17,636 bases of DNA from Planctomycetota bacterium (GTDB taxonomy: Bacteria > Planctomycetota > B15-G4): assembly GCA_003644265.1 (NCBI GenBank), contig QNBX01000095.1, positions 1 to 17,636 of the forward strand, read 5' to 3'. Of this stretch, positions 1 through 5,975 are shown one piece after another (position 1 is the stretch's first letter; every line of letters begins with the position of its first letter). The notes under the pieces are model-generated. The model saw nothing but the letters and a program-made list of their open reading frames with translations, searched no databases and was not told where the DNA came from. The translations under genes were made by a program, and so were the position numbers.

Positions 1-227
1 AGCACCTGCTCGTCAGCGTTACGCGCGGCCTCGAAGCGGATCACCAACGGCGCCGCGCGGGGCTGCTCCGGCGCCTCGCTCCACTCGGGCGTGGGGTCGT
101 CGCCGAGGTGCGCGAAGCCCTCGTACAACAGCGCGGAGTCGTGCTCCGCGGCCTGGGCCAGCAGGGGGTTGGCCAGGGCCAGGCAGAGACAGGCGGTCAG
201 TCGGCAGGTGGTCAGCATGGCCGACAT
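1..227 (-). CDS. Secreted protein of unknown function, N-terminal part (runs off left edge)
   Basis: The reading frame opens at ATG 227 and stays open for 75 codons to the window edge, so only the N-terminus is visible. It begins MSAMLTTCRLTACLCLALAN and continues into PLLAQAAEHD. This is a classic Sec signal peptide: a short basic n-region, a Leu/Ala/Cys core, and an AQA-A cleavage site near residue 26. After it comes an acidic stretch with GFAHLGDDPTPEWSEAPEQ, and then a beta-like segment, PLVIRFEAARNADEQVL. A second in-frame ATG at 218 would give the same mature protein, and neither has a strong Shine-Dalgarno. The codons are GC-rich at third positions, as in neighbouring genes. The tRNA at 327-403 lies 100 nt upstream on the same strand and might be co-transcribed. 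I do not recognise the family; the visible part predicts only export. Confidence 0.72.
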   Translation of the reverse strand, partial: MSAMLTTCRLTACLCLALANPLLAQAAEHDSALLYEGFAHLGDDPTPEWSEAPEQPRAAPLVIRFEAARNADEQV

Positions 228-326
228 GGTATCGGCGGACCGCTGCCGCTCCAGGACCCGGGCCCGCCCCAGCCCGACGCGCGCCCGTGGGGTGCCAGTG
301 CCTGCTGCCCCCGGCCGGGAAGACGC

Positions 327-403
327 TGGTAGCGGAGGAGGGATTCGAACCCCCGACACGCGGATTATGATTCCGCTGCTCTAACCAACTGAGCTACTCC
401 GCC
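327..403 (-). tRNA. tRNA-Met (CAU anticodon; elongator-type, or Ile2 if lysidine-modified)
   Basis: Read on the minus strand this folds as a complete cloverleaf: acceptor GGCGGAG/CTCCGCT, D-stem GCTC/GAGC, anticodon stem GCGGA/TCCGC with loop ATCATAA, T-arm GGGGG-TTCGAAT-CCCTC, discriminator A and an encoded CCA (327-329). The anticodon CAT is at 367-369. The anticodon stem lacks the three consecutive G:C pairs of an initiator tRNA, so this is elongator Met or the CAU-type Ile tRNA modified by TilS; sequence alone does not separate these. The first acceptor pair is G1:U72, a wobble, where many relatives have a Watson-Crick pair. Confidence 0.95.
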
Positions 404-420
404 ACACGTCGAGGGCGGGG

Positions 421-450
421 AGGATAGCGGAGGCCCGCGCGGCCCATCAA
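421..450 (-). promoter_or_regulatory. Sigma70-type promoter for the CAU tRNA
   Basis: On the minus strand TTGATG (445-450, four of six -35 consensus bases) is separated by 18 bp from TATCCT (421-426, four of six -10 bases). The predicted start, near 414, is about 11 nt before the tRNA 5' end at 403. That spacing is typical of a tRNA promoter. Confidence 0.6.
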
Positions 451-677
451 GCGCCCTCCCGCGCTGAGGCCACAGGCCCCCTGTTGCCCCCCCTCTCTGC
501 CCGCTGTCTCCCGACCCCGAATTCCGCTGTCGGAAAAAATCTACAGATGGCGTGCAAGAGACCGGGCCCAGCGCTAGTCTCATGGTCGATTGGTCTTCGG
601 GATGACCCTTCCGGCATTCGCTCTGCCCGGCGACGTCGTAGGAGTGGCTCCCAAGCAGTCTGACCCATCATTTTGGT

Positions 678-752
678 TCATTCAGCCGAGGTTGCGCGAG
701 CCCGCGCGTAAAACCCTCCTCCCCCTTTCCCGAAAAGTCCTCGGCTGAATGA
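678..752. other. Branched inverted-repeat element, candidate structured RNA
   Basis: Two perfect 14-bp arms, TCATTCAGCCGAGG (678-691) and its reverse complement (739-752), enclose 47 nt that can form two further hairpins. One is a 5-bp GCGCG/CGCGC stem with a 4-nt loop (694-707). The other is CTTT/AAAG (725-737). Between the two hairpins lies unpaired ACCCTCCTCCCC, containing CCTCCTCCC at 715-723. On the minus strand the same linker reads GGGGGAGGAGGG. No convincing protein reading frame, promoter or T-run terminator accompanies it, so the transcribed strand is unknown. It could be a small RNA, the 3' structure of ruvC mRNA, or a remnant of a miniature mobile element. The pairing is directly visible; the function is inference. 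Confidence 0.45.
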
Positions 753-832
753 CTTTCCTCCCCCATCACGGGGTCGAGTTGCGTCCCATGCCAAGCGCCC
801 GCAGCGCGTGGTCCTGCGCCAAGCCGAGCTGA

Positions 833-849
833 GCGTGGCAGGCCCACGC
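833..849 (-). terminator. Hairpin after ruvC, possible terminator without T-run
   Basis: GCGTGG (833-838) and CCACGC (844-849) form a perfect 6-bp stem with a 5-nt loop, 77 nt past the ruvC stop. No T-run follows, so intrinsic termination is uncertain. The stem lies in a stretch where GGCAGGCC recurs three times and AGGCCCACGC twice (840-849, 908-917). Confidence 0.3.
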
Positions 850-925
850 AGGCTGGGCGGGGCAGGCCGAGCCGGGCAGGCCAACCCAAGCGCAGCCGGA
901 TCAGGCCAGGCCCACGCGTCGAGTC

Positions 926-1441
926 TCAGCCCCCGAGCTGACGTTGCAGCTGGTGTCGGTGCAGGCTGGCCAGGGCCACCGCCAGGGCATCGGTGGCGTC
1001 CAGGCGGCCGGCGGCACCTTCGGCCGCGGCGGCCTCCAGGGCCGAGGCCCCCAGCATGGCCCCCACCATGTGGCTGACCTGCTCCTTGGCGGCCCCGCCC
1101 CGGCCCGTGACCGCTTTCTTGACCTCCGCCGGCGTGAGCTCGCTGACCGGGATGGCCGCCTGCCCCACGGCCGTCAGCAGGGCCCCGCGGGCCTGGCCCA
1201 GGACCACGAGCGAGCGCGTGTTGGGGCCGTGGAAGACGGTCTCCATGCCCAGCAGTTCGGGCCGGTACTGCTCCAGCAGGTCCGTCAGCGCGGTGTGCAA
1301 GTGGGCCAGACGCTCGGGCAGGCCCGCCGCTGCCGGCGTGCGGATCACACCCAGCGCCACCAGGTACATGCGCGAGCCCTCCTGGCGCACCACGCCCCAG
1401 CCCGTACGACGCGATCCGGGGTCGACACCCATGGCGATCAT
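926..1441 (-). CDS. ruvC: Crossover junction endodeoxyribonuclease RuvC
   Basis: RuvC is the Holliday-junction resolvase that, with the RuvAB branch-migration motor, makes symmetrical nicks in four-way DNA junctions in the cytoplasm. The 171-residue product has normal family length. It opens with MIAMGVDPGSRRTGWGV, the RNase-H-fold strand carrying the first catalytic aspartate (D7). E67 lies in GMETVFHGPN, and the last two acidic ligands are D148 and D151 in RLDATDALAVAL, so all four metal-binding carboxylates are present. LTPAEVKKAVTGRGGAAKEQV (about 102-122) is the conserved DNA-binding segment. The start at ATG 1441 matches the family N-terminus; frames further upstream add nothing recognisable. 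ruvA and ruvB are not adjacent. The gene is divergent from ispD, with only 19 bp between the start codons. Confidence 0.96.
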   Translation of the reverse strand: MIAMGVDPGSRRTGWGVVRQEGSRMYLVALGVIRTPAAAGLPERLAHLHTALTDLLEQYRPELLGMETVFHGPNTRSLVVLGQARGALLTAVGQAAIPVSELTPAEVKKAVTGRGGAAKEQVSHMVGAMLGASALEAAAAEGAAGRLDATDALAVALASLHRHQLQRQLGG

Positions 1442-1460
1442 GTGCGCATGATACGCGCCC

Positions 1461-2189
1461 ATGTGCCCTGAACAGAGCCCCCAACCGCCGCTGGCCGCGC
1501 TGATCGTGGTGGCGGCAGGCACCGGCAGCCGCCTGGGCGCGTCCGTGCACAAGGCCCTGGTGACCGTGGCCGGCAAACCGCTGGTGGAACACACACTGGC
1601 GACGCTGCTGGCTTGGGAGGGCCTGGACCCCGTGGTGCTGGTGGGGCACAGCGATGATCGCAAGCAACTGACCGCCCTGCTGGCGCGCCTGCCCCGCGAA
1701 GTGCACCTGGTGGACGGCGGCACCCGGCGCCAGGACAGCGTGGCCGCGGGCCTGGCGGCCCTGCCCGAGCAGGCCCCGGCGGTGGTGCTGGTACACGACG
1801 CCGCGCGGCCCTTCGTGCCCATGCAGGCCCTGCCCGAGCTGATCGAGGCCGCCCGCGGCGCCTGCGCGCTGCTGGCCACCCCGGTGGCCGATACCATCAA
1901 GCGCGCCGACCCGGACGACCCCACGCGCTCTGCCGGCACCGTGCCGCGCCACGAACTGTGGGCCGCCCAGACGCCCCAGGCCTTCGACCGCGCGCGCCTC
2001 GGGCAGCTGCTGGACCAGGCGCAGCACGAAGAGCGCAGCGTCACCGACGAGGCCGCCCTGTTCGAGGCGGCTTGCCTGCCCGTACGCTTCGTGGAAGGAT
2101 CACGCCGCAACTTCAAGATCACCACCGAGCAGGACCTGGCCCTCGCCCGGGCCCTGCTCGTCGATCGCAGCCAAGGACACACAGCATGA
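1461..2189 (+). CDS. ispD: 2-C-methyl-D-erythritol 4-phosphate cytidylyltransferase
   Basis: IspD joins CTP and 2-C-methyl-D-erythritol 4-phosphate to make CDP-ME, the third step of the MEP isoprenoid pathway. The 242-residue protein is full length. Visible motifs are the nucleotide-binding loop AAGTGSRLG (18-26) with K31, DGGTRRQDSV (85-94), VHDAARPFV (111-119), QTPQAF (170-175), VTDEAAL (194-200) and EGSRRNFKITT (212-222). ATG 1461 gives about ten residues before the first strand, a usual length, but has no clear Shine-Dalgarno. The stop overlaps the ispF start in an ATGA, so translation is probably coupled. The 19-bp gap to ruvC means promoter elements for each gene must overlap the other's coding region. 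Confidence 0.96.
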   Translation: MCPEQSPQPPLAALIVVAAGTGSRLGASVHKALVTVAGKPLVEHTLATLLAWEGLDPVVLVGHSDDRKQLTALLARLPREVHLVDGGTRRQDSVAAGLAALPEQAPAVVLVHDAARPFVPMQALPELIEAARGACALLATPVADTIKRADPDDPTRSAGTVPRHELWAAQTPQAFDRARLGQLLDQAQHEERSVTDEAALFEAACLPVRFVEGSRRNFKITTEQDLALARALLVDRSQGHTA

Positions 2190-2686
2190 GCCTCTCCGAA
2201 AACGTCGGCGTCGGGATCAGCATGGACAGCCACCGCCTGGTGGACGGAGGACCGCTCATCCTCGGCGGCATCGAGATCCCCTTCGACAAGCACATGTCCG
2301 GGCACTCCGACGGCGACTGCGTGCTGCACGCGGTGATGGACGCGGTGCTGTCCGCCGCGGGCCTGAAGGACCTGGGCACGATCTTCCCGAACACCGACGA
2401 GAGCAACCGCGGCCGCTCGTCGCTCGACATGTGCGCGGAGGTCTCGCGGCGGCTGAGCGTGGCCGGCGCGCGGGTCCTGGCCATCGACTCGGTGGTGATC
2501 TGCGAGGCGCCGCGCATCGCTCCCCACAAAGAGGCCATTCGCGCCTCCATGGCCGAGGTCTTCGGCATCAAGCCGCACAAGGTGAACATCAAGGGCAAGA
2601 CGGCCGAGGGCATGGGCCCCATGGGTCGCGGCGAGGGCATCGAGGCCCGGGCTGTGGCGCTGGTGGAGCGCGGCTCCTCGACCTGA
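2186..2686 (+). CDS. ispF: 2-C-methyl-D-erythritol 2,4-cyclodiphosphate synthase
   Basis: IspF cyclises CDP-ME 2-phosphate to 2-C-methyl-D-erythritol 2,4-cyclodiphosphate and releases CMP. The 166-residue product has the expected length for this trimeric enzyme. Zinc ligands are D14 and H16 (SMDSHRL) and H48 (GDCVLHAVMDAV). GHSDGD (39-44), FPNTDESNRGRSSL (about 67-80) and the C-terminal KGKTAEGMGPMGRGEGIEA are family signatures. Its ATG lies inside the end of ispD (ATGA overlap, 2186-2189), so the pair forms a translationally coupled operon. The kinase step between them (IspE) is encoded elsewhere. The N-terminal core motif reads GVGISMDSH instead of the common GxGxDxH form, a small variant that keeps the ligands. 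Confidence 0.96.
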   Translation: MSLSENVGVGISMDSHRLVDGGPLILGGIEIPFDKHMSGHSDGDCVLHAVMDAVLSAAGLKDLGTIFPNTDESNRGRSSLDMCAEVSRRLSVAGARVLAIDSVVICEAPRIAPHKEAIRASMAEVFGIKPHKVNIKGKTAEGMGPMGRGEGIEARAVALVERGSST

Positions 2687-2693
2687 GCGGGCC

Positions 2694-2755
2694 GGCGGAC
2701 GGGGCGCGGCGGCGGACGGGCGCAACCCAGCGACGGACGGATGGGCGCGGCGCAT
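2694..2755. repeat. Imperfect GGCGGACGGG direct repeats between ispF and a glycosyltransferase
   Basis: GGCGGACGGG occurs at 2694-2703 and again at 2711-2720, with a degenerate copy (GACGGACGGATGGG) near 2732. This lies in the convergent gap after ispF (2687-2830), which also holds a GCGGGG/CCCCGC hairpin (2763-2768, 2779-2784) that could end transcription. No gene is visible in the gap. Confidence 0.3.
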
Positions 2756-2830
2756 CCACTGCGCGGGGTGCATCGGCCCCCCGCCCCCGACAGCTGGCAC
2801 CCGGCGCGTGACGCAGGGTGTTGGCGAACC

Positions 2831-4030
2831 TCAGTCGGCGCTGGGTGAGCCGCGGGCGCGGCGCTCGGCGGCGCTGGCCAGGGCCATGCTGTAGAAGGAC
2901 ACGACGTCGGCCACGCGGCGCTCCACGTCAAAGCGCTGCCGCGCGGCGCTGGCCGCGCCGGCCCCCAGGCGTTGGCGCAGACCCGCGTCCTCCACCATGC
3001 GCTGCAGGCCGCGAGTCAGGCCCTCGACGGTCTCGTCGGCCACCAGGCCCGAGGAGTTCTCCTCGACGATGTCGGGCAACGGCTGGCGGGGGCCCACCAC
3101 CGGCGGCAGGCCCATGGCCATCTGCTCCCGCAGGGCGCGGCAGGTGCCGTCGCTGCCGGGCACCAGGAACACGCTCGCGTCCAGGCCCGCGAGGGCCGCC
3201 ACGTACTCGTCGCCGGGCAGGTAGCCGGGCGAGATCACGACCTCGCCCAGGCCCATGGCGCGCACGGGCTCGTGCAGCAGGCGCTCGATGTTGGTGCCGC
3301 GACCGATGACCACCAGGCGCAGGCGCGGGCAGCGCGGCGCCAGCTGGCGCACACACTCGAGCAGCAGCTCGAAGCGACGGTGGGTCTGCACCCGCGCCAC
3401 GACGCCCACGGCCACGTCGCCCGACTTGAGTCCCAGGCGCTCGCGCGCCGCCGCGCGGTCGTACCTGGAGATGTCGAAGCGCGCCAGGTCGATGCCGTTC
3501 TCGATCAGCGTCATGGGCACGGCGTAGCCGCGCACGGACACGCTGCTGGAGCTGCCGCCATAGGTGTCCAACGTGCTCTGGAAGGCCTGGCTGCCGGTGA
3601 CGATCAGGCCGTCCATGGCGCGCCCCACCACGCGCCGCGTGCGGAAGCCGCCCGACAGGCCGAAGATGTCGTAGGACGTGCGCACCAGCGTGCCGATGCC
3701 CGTCTTGCGCACGGCCAGGGAGGCCACGCGGTGATCGTTCTCGAGGTGGCAGTGCACGATGTCGGGGCGACGCTCGCGCAGCAGGTCCACCAGCCGGGCC
3801 ACGTCCGCTCGGTTGGCGCGGAAGCGCGCGTGCTTGCTGAGCTGGAAGTCCGCCAGCGTCTGCACGCCGCGCTCCTGCACGAACGGCAGGATGGCCGAGG
3901 GCTTGCCCTGGGGCGAGGCGCCGCTGAGGAACAGCACCTCGTGCGCCCGGGACTGCAACGACGCACAGGTCAGGGCCGGGTCCGCGGGCCCGGTCCACTT
4001 CCAGTTGGCGAACAGGTGCAGGATCTTCAC
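2831..4030 (-). CDS. GT4-type glycosyltransferase
   Basis: A GT-B fold, GT4-like retaining glycosyltransferase of 399 residues, probably cytoplasmic and acting on surface glycan precursors; donor and acceptor are unknown. The N-terminal Rossmann half starts VKILHLFANWKWTGPADPAL. RPDIVHCHLENDH (88-100) and TGSQAFQSTL (145-154) are typical acceptor-domain elements, and IENGIDLARF (176-185) marks the interdomain hinge. The C-terminal donor half begins VGVVARVQTHRRFELLLE. The E-x7-E signature is present as D294...E302 in PGSDGTCRALREQMAMGLPPVV, so the first glutamate is an aspartate. The start is GTG 4030, chosen because the conserved first beta strand begins there; an extended -10 promoter sits at 4060-4068. 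The next glycosyltransferase, divergent on the other strand, is a paralogue by its N-terminal motif. Confidence 0.86.
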   Translation of the reverse strand: MKILHLFANWKWTGPADPALTCASLQSRAHEVLFLSGASPQGKPSAILPFVQERGVQTLADFQLSKHARFRANRADVARLVDLLRERRPDIVHCHLENDHRVASLAVRKTGIGTLVRTSYDIFGLSGGFRTRRVVGRAMDGLIVTGSQAFQSTLDTYGGSSSSVSVRGYAVPMTLIENGIDLARFDISRYDRAAARERLGLKSGDVAVGVVARVQTHRRFELLLECVRQLAPRCPRLRLVVIGRGTNIERLLHEPVRAMGLGEVVISPGYLPGDEYVAALAGLDASVFLVPGSDGTCRALREQMAMGLPPVVGPRQPLPDIVEENSSGLVADETVEGLTRGLQRMVEDAGLRQRLGAGAASAARQRFDVERRVADVVSFYSMALASAAERRARGSPSAD

Positions 4031-4059
4031 GGTGGACGCCGGAGCAGGTGCGGACCGGC

Positions 4060-4068
4060 ACTCTAGCA
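4060..4068 (-). promoter_or_regulatory. Extended -10 promoter for the minus-strand GT4 gene
   Basis: On the minus strand TGC precedes TAGAGT (4060-4065), an extended -10 (TGn-TAGAGT) with four of six consensus bases. The predicted start, near 4053, leaves a 22-nt leader before GTG 4030. There is no good -35, which extended -10 promoters can do without. The same TGCTAGA core occurs at 9476-9482. Confidence 0.42.
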
Positions 4069-4122
4069 GACCCCGCCCACCAGCTTGAGCAGCGGCGCCG
4101 CAGGCTCCATCATGGGGGCATC

Positions 4123-5292
4123 GTGTCCGCCCCGCTCCACGTCCTGCATGTCTCGACCGCGCTCCGCTGGAGCGGGGCCGCCGATCAATGCCTGGCTCTG
4201 GCGCTGGCCATGGACGCCGCCGGCGACCGCGCGCCGGTGGCCTGCCAGCCCGGGTCCATGTTGCATCTGCGGGCCCGGGCCGGCGGCCTGCGCACCCTTC
4301 CGGTGCTCATGCGCGGGCCGGGCGACGTGGCGGCGGCGCGCACCCTGCGGGGTTTCGTGGCGCGGTACGGCGTGCCCGTGCTGCACGCTCACGACCGGCG
4401 TGCGCGTGCCCTGAGCGCCCTGGCCAGCCTGGGCGGCCGCGCCCTGCGGGTGGCCACGCGCCGGCACGTGGGCCCCACGCCAGCGGGCCTGCTGGGGCTG
4501 TCCCGCCGGGGCCTGACCGCGCTGCCGAGCCGCCTGGGCGTGGACCGCTGGGTGGCCGTCTCGAGCCGGGTGGCGGCGGGACTCAGCGCCAGCGGCGTGC
4601 GCGTCCAAGACGTGCAGGTCATCGCCCCGGGCGTGCCCGTCGACAGCGACCCGGCGCGAGACCTCGCGACCCGCAGCCGCACGCTGCCGCCGCTCGGACT
4701 GGCCGGGCACCGCGGCCCGCTGATCGGGACCCTCCAGCGCCTCGACCAGCGCCAGGCCCTGGACCCGCTGATCGCATCCGTTCACCAGCTGCGCAGGCGC
4801 TGGCCCGAACTGCGCGTGATCCTGGCGGGCGAGGGCGAGCAGCGTCAGTTCATCCAGGCCCAGGTGGCTCGCGAGCGCCTCTCGGACGTGATCCTCGTCC
4901 CTGGCTGGGTCGACGACGGCCCGGCCCTGCTGGCGGCGCTGGATGCCTACGTGGCACCCGGCTGCGCTGAGGGCGACCGCGTCTCCCTGGCCAGCGCCCA
5001 GGCCGCCGCCTGCCCGCTGGTGGCCAGCGCCGTGGGCGACGTGCCGAGCCTGGTGGAGGACGGGTGCACTGGGCTGCTGGTGCGTCCCGGCGACAGCGCG
5101 GCCCTGACCGCCGCGCTGGAGCGACTGCTGTCCCACCCCGAGTGGGCCAACGGACTGGGTCAGGCCGCGCGCCGCGCCGCGCGTGAGCGCTCGAGCCTGG
5201 GCGCCATGGTCCAGGGACACCGCCGCCTCTACGCCGGGGCTGGGGAGCGGGATCCAGGCGCCCGAGGCTTGCCGAGTTTGGTGGCCCCGTAG
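4123..5292 (+). CDS. GT4-type glycosyltransferase with degenerate catalytic motif
   Basis: A second GT-B/GT4-like glycosyltransferase, 389 residues from GTG 4123. I chose this start because GGGGG at 4114-4118 is suitably spaced and the first beta strand PLHVLHVSTALRWSG begins right after it; the frame itself is open further upstream. LHAHDRRARALSAL (87-100) and AVSSRVAAGLSASG (145-158) mark the N-terminal half. VIAPGVPVD marks the hinge, and LIGTLQRLDQRQALDPLI and LAGEGEQRQF (234-243) lie in the donor-binding half. DVPSLVEDGCTGLLVRPGD (306-324) is the usual GT4 C-terminal signature. The E-x7-E pair is incomplete: E283 is present but the position eight residues on is S291. The N-terminus (RWSGAADQ) resembles KWTGPADP of the divergent neighbour, suggesting duplication. 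It may be catalytically weakened or specialised. The role is probably glycan assembly; substrates are unknown. Confidence 0.82.
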   Translation: MSAPLHVLHVSTALRWSGAADQCLALALAMDAAGDRAPVACQPGSMLHLRARAGGLRTLPVLMRGPGDVAAARTLRGFVARYGVPVLHAHDRRARALSALASLGGRALRVATRRHVGPTPAGLLGLSRRGLTALPSRLGVDRWVAVSSRVAAGLSASGVRVQDVQVIAPGVPVDSDPARDLATRSRTLPPLGLAGHRGPLIGTLQRLDQRQALDPLIASVHQLRRRWPELRVILAGEGEQRQFIQAQVARERLSDVILVPGWVDDGPALLAALDAYVAPGCAEGDRVSLASAQAAACPLVASAVGDVPSLVEDGCTGLLVRPGDSAALTAALERLLSHPEWANGLGQAARRAARERSSLGAMVQGHRRLYAGAGERDPGARGLPSLVAP

Positions 5293-5312
5293 CGCGTCGC
5301 CCCCAACGTCAG

Positions 5313-5394
5313 CGACCCCGCGCCCGCCGGCGGCTGCCGGGAGACACGGGGTCGATCGTCGAGTTGGCCACAAGCGCCCACCCCCGCTGCGGGG
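5313..5394. terminator. Hairpins in convergent gap, possible bidirectional terminator
   Basis: Between the GT4 gene ending at 5292 and the minus-strand micro-gene ending at 5426 there is an 8-bp inverted repeat CGACCCCG/CGGGGTCG (5313-5320, 5347-5354), followed by a tight CCCCG-CTG-CGGGG hairpin (5382-5394). Neither has a T-run. The convergent position suggests transcript ends here; the evidence is structure only. Confidence 0.3.
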
Positions 5395-5425
5395 ACGAGC
5401 GCTCTCGGCCGGGCCGGGCCTCAGC

Positions 5426-5518
5426 TCAGAGCGCGGCGGCGTTGCGCGAGCCCAACAGGGCCACGAACACAAACAGCGCAATCAGCGTGGGAGGCAGGGG
5501 CAGGCAAGGGCAGATCAT
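5426..5518 (-). CDS. 30-residue hydrophobic micro-protein
   Basis: A 30-codon frame starts at ATG 5518, preceded on its own strand by GAGGAGGAG (5531-5523) and AACG: an almost ideal Shine-Dalgarno at ideal spacing, the best in this window. The peptide begins MICPCLPLPP and continues TLIALFVFVALLG, enough for one membrane helix, then ends SRNAAAL at TGA 5426. The CPC-x-P-x-PP start followed by a single helix suggests a small membrane protein with a Cys pair at the interface. A GGGGC-TCC-GCCCC hairpin (5532-5544) abuts the ribosome binding site. Codons are GC-rich at third positions. A longer frame (start 5626) shares this C-terminus, but its extra residues look random. I do not recognise a family. 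It could be a free micro-protein or a leader peptide without a downstream gene. Confidence 0.6.
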   Translation of the reverse strand: MICPCLPLPPTLIALFVFVALLGSRNAAAL

Positions 5519-5531
5519 CGTTCTCCTCCTC

Positions 5532-5544
5532 GGGGCGGAGCCCC
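5532..5544 (-). promoter_or_regulatory. Hairpin abutting the micro-protein ribosome binding site
   Basis: On the minus strand GGGGC-TCC-GCCCC forms a 5-bp, all-GC stem that ends directly before the GAGGAGGAG ribosome binding site of the micro-gene. It could stabilise the mRNA 5' end or modulate initiation. No further riboswitch-like structure is evident upstream. Confidence 0.3.
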
Positions 5545-5686
5545 AGGTCGCTACCGGCGGGCCAAGATAGGTGGCTAAGGCGGTGTGCGTTCCGCTCAAG
5601 TAGCGCCACAGGGGCAGGCCGGTCACAACGACACGCCCCTATGGACTCCCTGGACACGCTCGTTCTTCCGATACGAGTCCGCCCCC

Positions 5687-5716
5687 TTGCGCCGTTGGGT
5701 CCGTCCGGCCTAGATT
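5687..5716 (+). promoter_or_regulatory. Sigma70-type promoter for tRNA-Gly
   Basis: TTGCGC (5687-5692) lies 18 bp before TAGATT (5711-5716; four of six -10 bases). The predicted start near 5723 gives a leader of about 59 nt before the tRNA at 5782. Apart from this promoter, the 5519-5781 stretch shows only the micro-gene leader. Confidence 0.45.
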
Positions 5717-5781
5717 CCGTGCCTCGGTTCGGCGTTCCCGCGTGGCCCAGGCCCTGGAACGCCCGATCCTGCAGTCCCCGA

Positions 5782-5857
5782 GCGGGTGTAGCTCAGCTGG
5801 TAGAGCGTCAGCTTCCCAAGCTGGATGTCGCGAGTTCGAATCTCGTCACCCGCTCCA
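5782..5857 (+). tRNA. tRNA-Gly (CCC)
   Basis: A full cloverleaf: acceptor GCGGGTG/CACCCGC, D-stem GCTC/GAGC, anticodon stem TCAGC/GCTGG with loop TTCCCAA, T-arm GCGAG-TTCGAAT-CTCGT (closing mismatch tolerated by G-U), discriminator T and an encoded CCA (5855-5857). Anticodon CCC is at 5815-5817 and reads GGG. It resembles the bacterial GlyU type. It stands alone, between the micro-gene and the sulfatase gene. Confidence 0.96.
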
Positions 5858-5975
5858 TTCTTGGCTCGTTCTGAGCGCGGAAGCGGGCGTAGCTGGCGCC
5901 ATGCGCTGGTGCGGAGCGAGGCACCGCCCCCCGTCGCGAGTCCAGCCGCGTTGAGCGCCGGGTGAGAGCTGCCCC

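Larger units (their letters stand above)
404..925. other. Non-coding interval between the CAU tRNA and ruvC
   Basis: Roughly 520 bp with no gene I can support. It holds the tRNA promoter (421-450), a C-rich tract (about 476-500), an A6 run (533-540 area), the branched inverted repeat (678-752), and a GGCAGGCC-rich stretch (about 837-917) just after ruvC. Open frames here have no ribosome binding site, and their composition looks random. Confidence 0.6.

Noticed and set aside
447..671. 74-codon minus-strand frame starting next to the branched repeat
   Set aside because: No ribosome binding site at a suitable distance, random composition, and it runs into the tRNA promoter.
678..752. Integron attC site
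   Set aside because: No R' (GTTRRRY) or R'' core sites are visible at the arm ends, and no cassette-like genes are adjacent.
837..917. GGCAGGCC repeats as a CRISPR or tandem array
   Set aside because: The units are only 8-10 bp, irregularly spaced and low in complexity; there are no uniform spacers.
678..2800. Very long minus-strand frames (449 and 624 codons) across ruvC and ispD
   Set aside because: They are antisense to ispD/ispF outside the ruvC part and have Arg/Ala/Gly-rich random composition. Only the ruvC segment 926-1441 has family motifs.
2972..4066. Plus-strand 364-codon frame opposite the GT4 gene
   Set aside because: It is His/Gln/Ala-rich shadow sequence with no domain. The minus-strand frame has full GT4 motifs.
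4085..4113. TTGAGC-17-CATCAT promoter for the plus-strand GT4 gene
   Set aside because: It would start transcription about 3 nt before GTG 4123 and leave the GGGGG ribosome binding site untranscribed.
4063..5481. Minus-strand 472-codon frame
   Set aside because: It is antisense to the second GT4 gene; composition is random and there is no ribosome binding site.
5641..5874. 77-codon plus-strand frame running through tRNA-Gly
   Set aside because: It reads through the tRNA gene and its promoter, has no ribosome binding site, and is explained by the tRNA.
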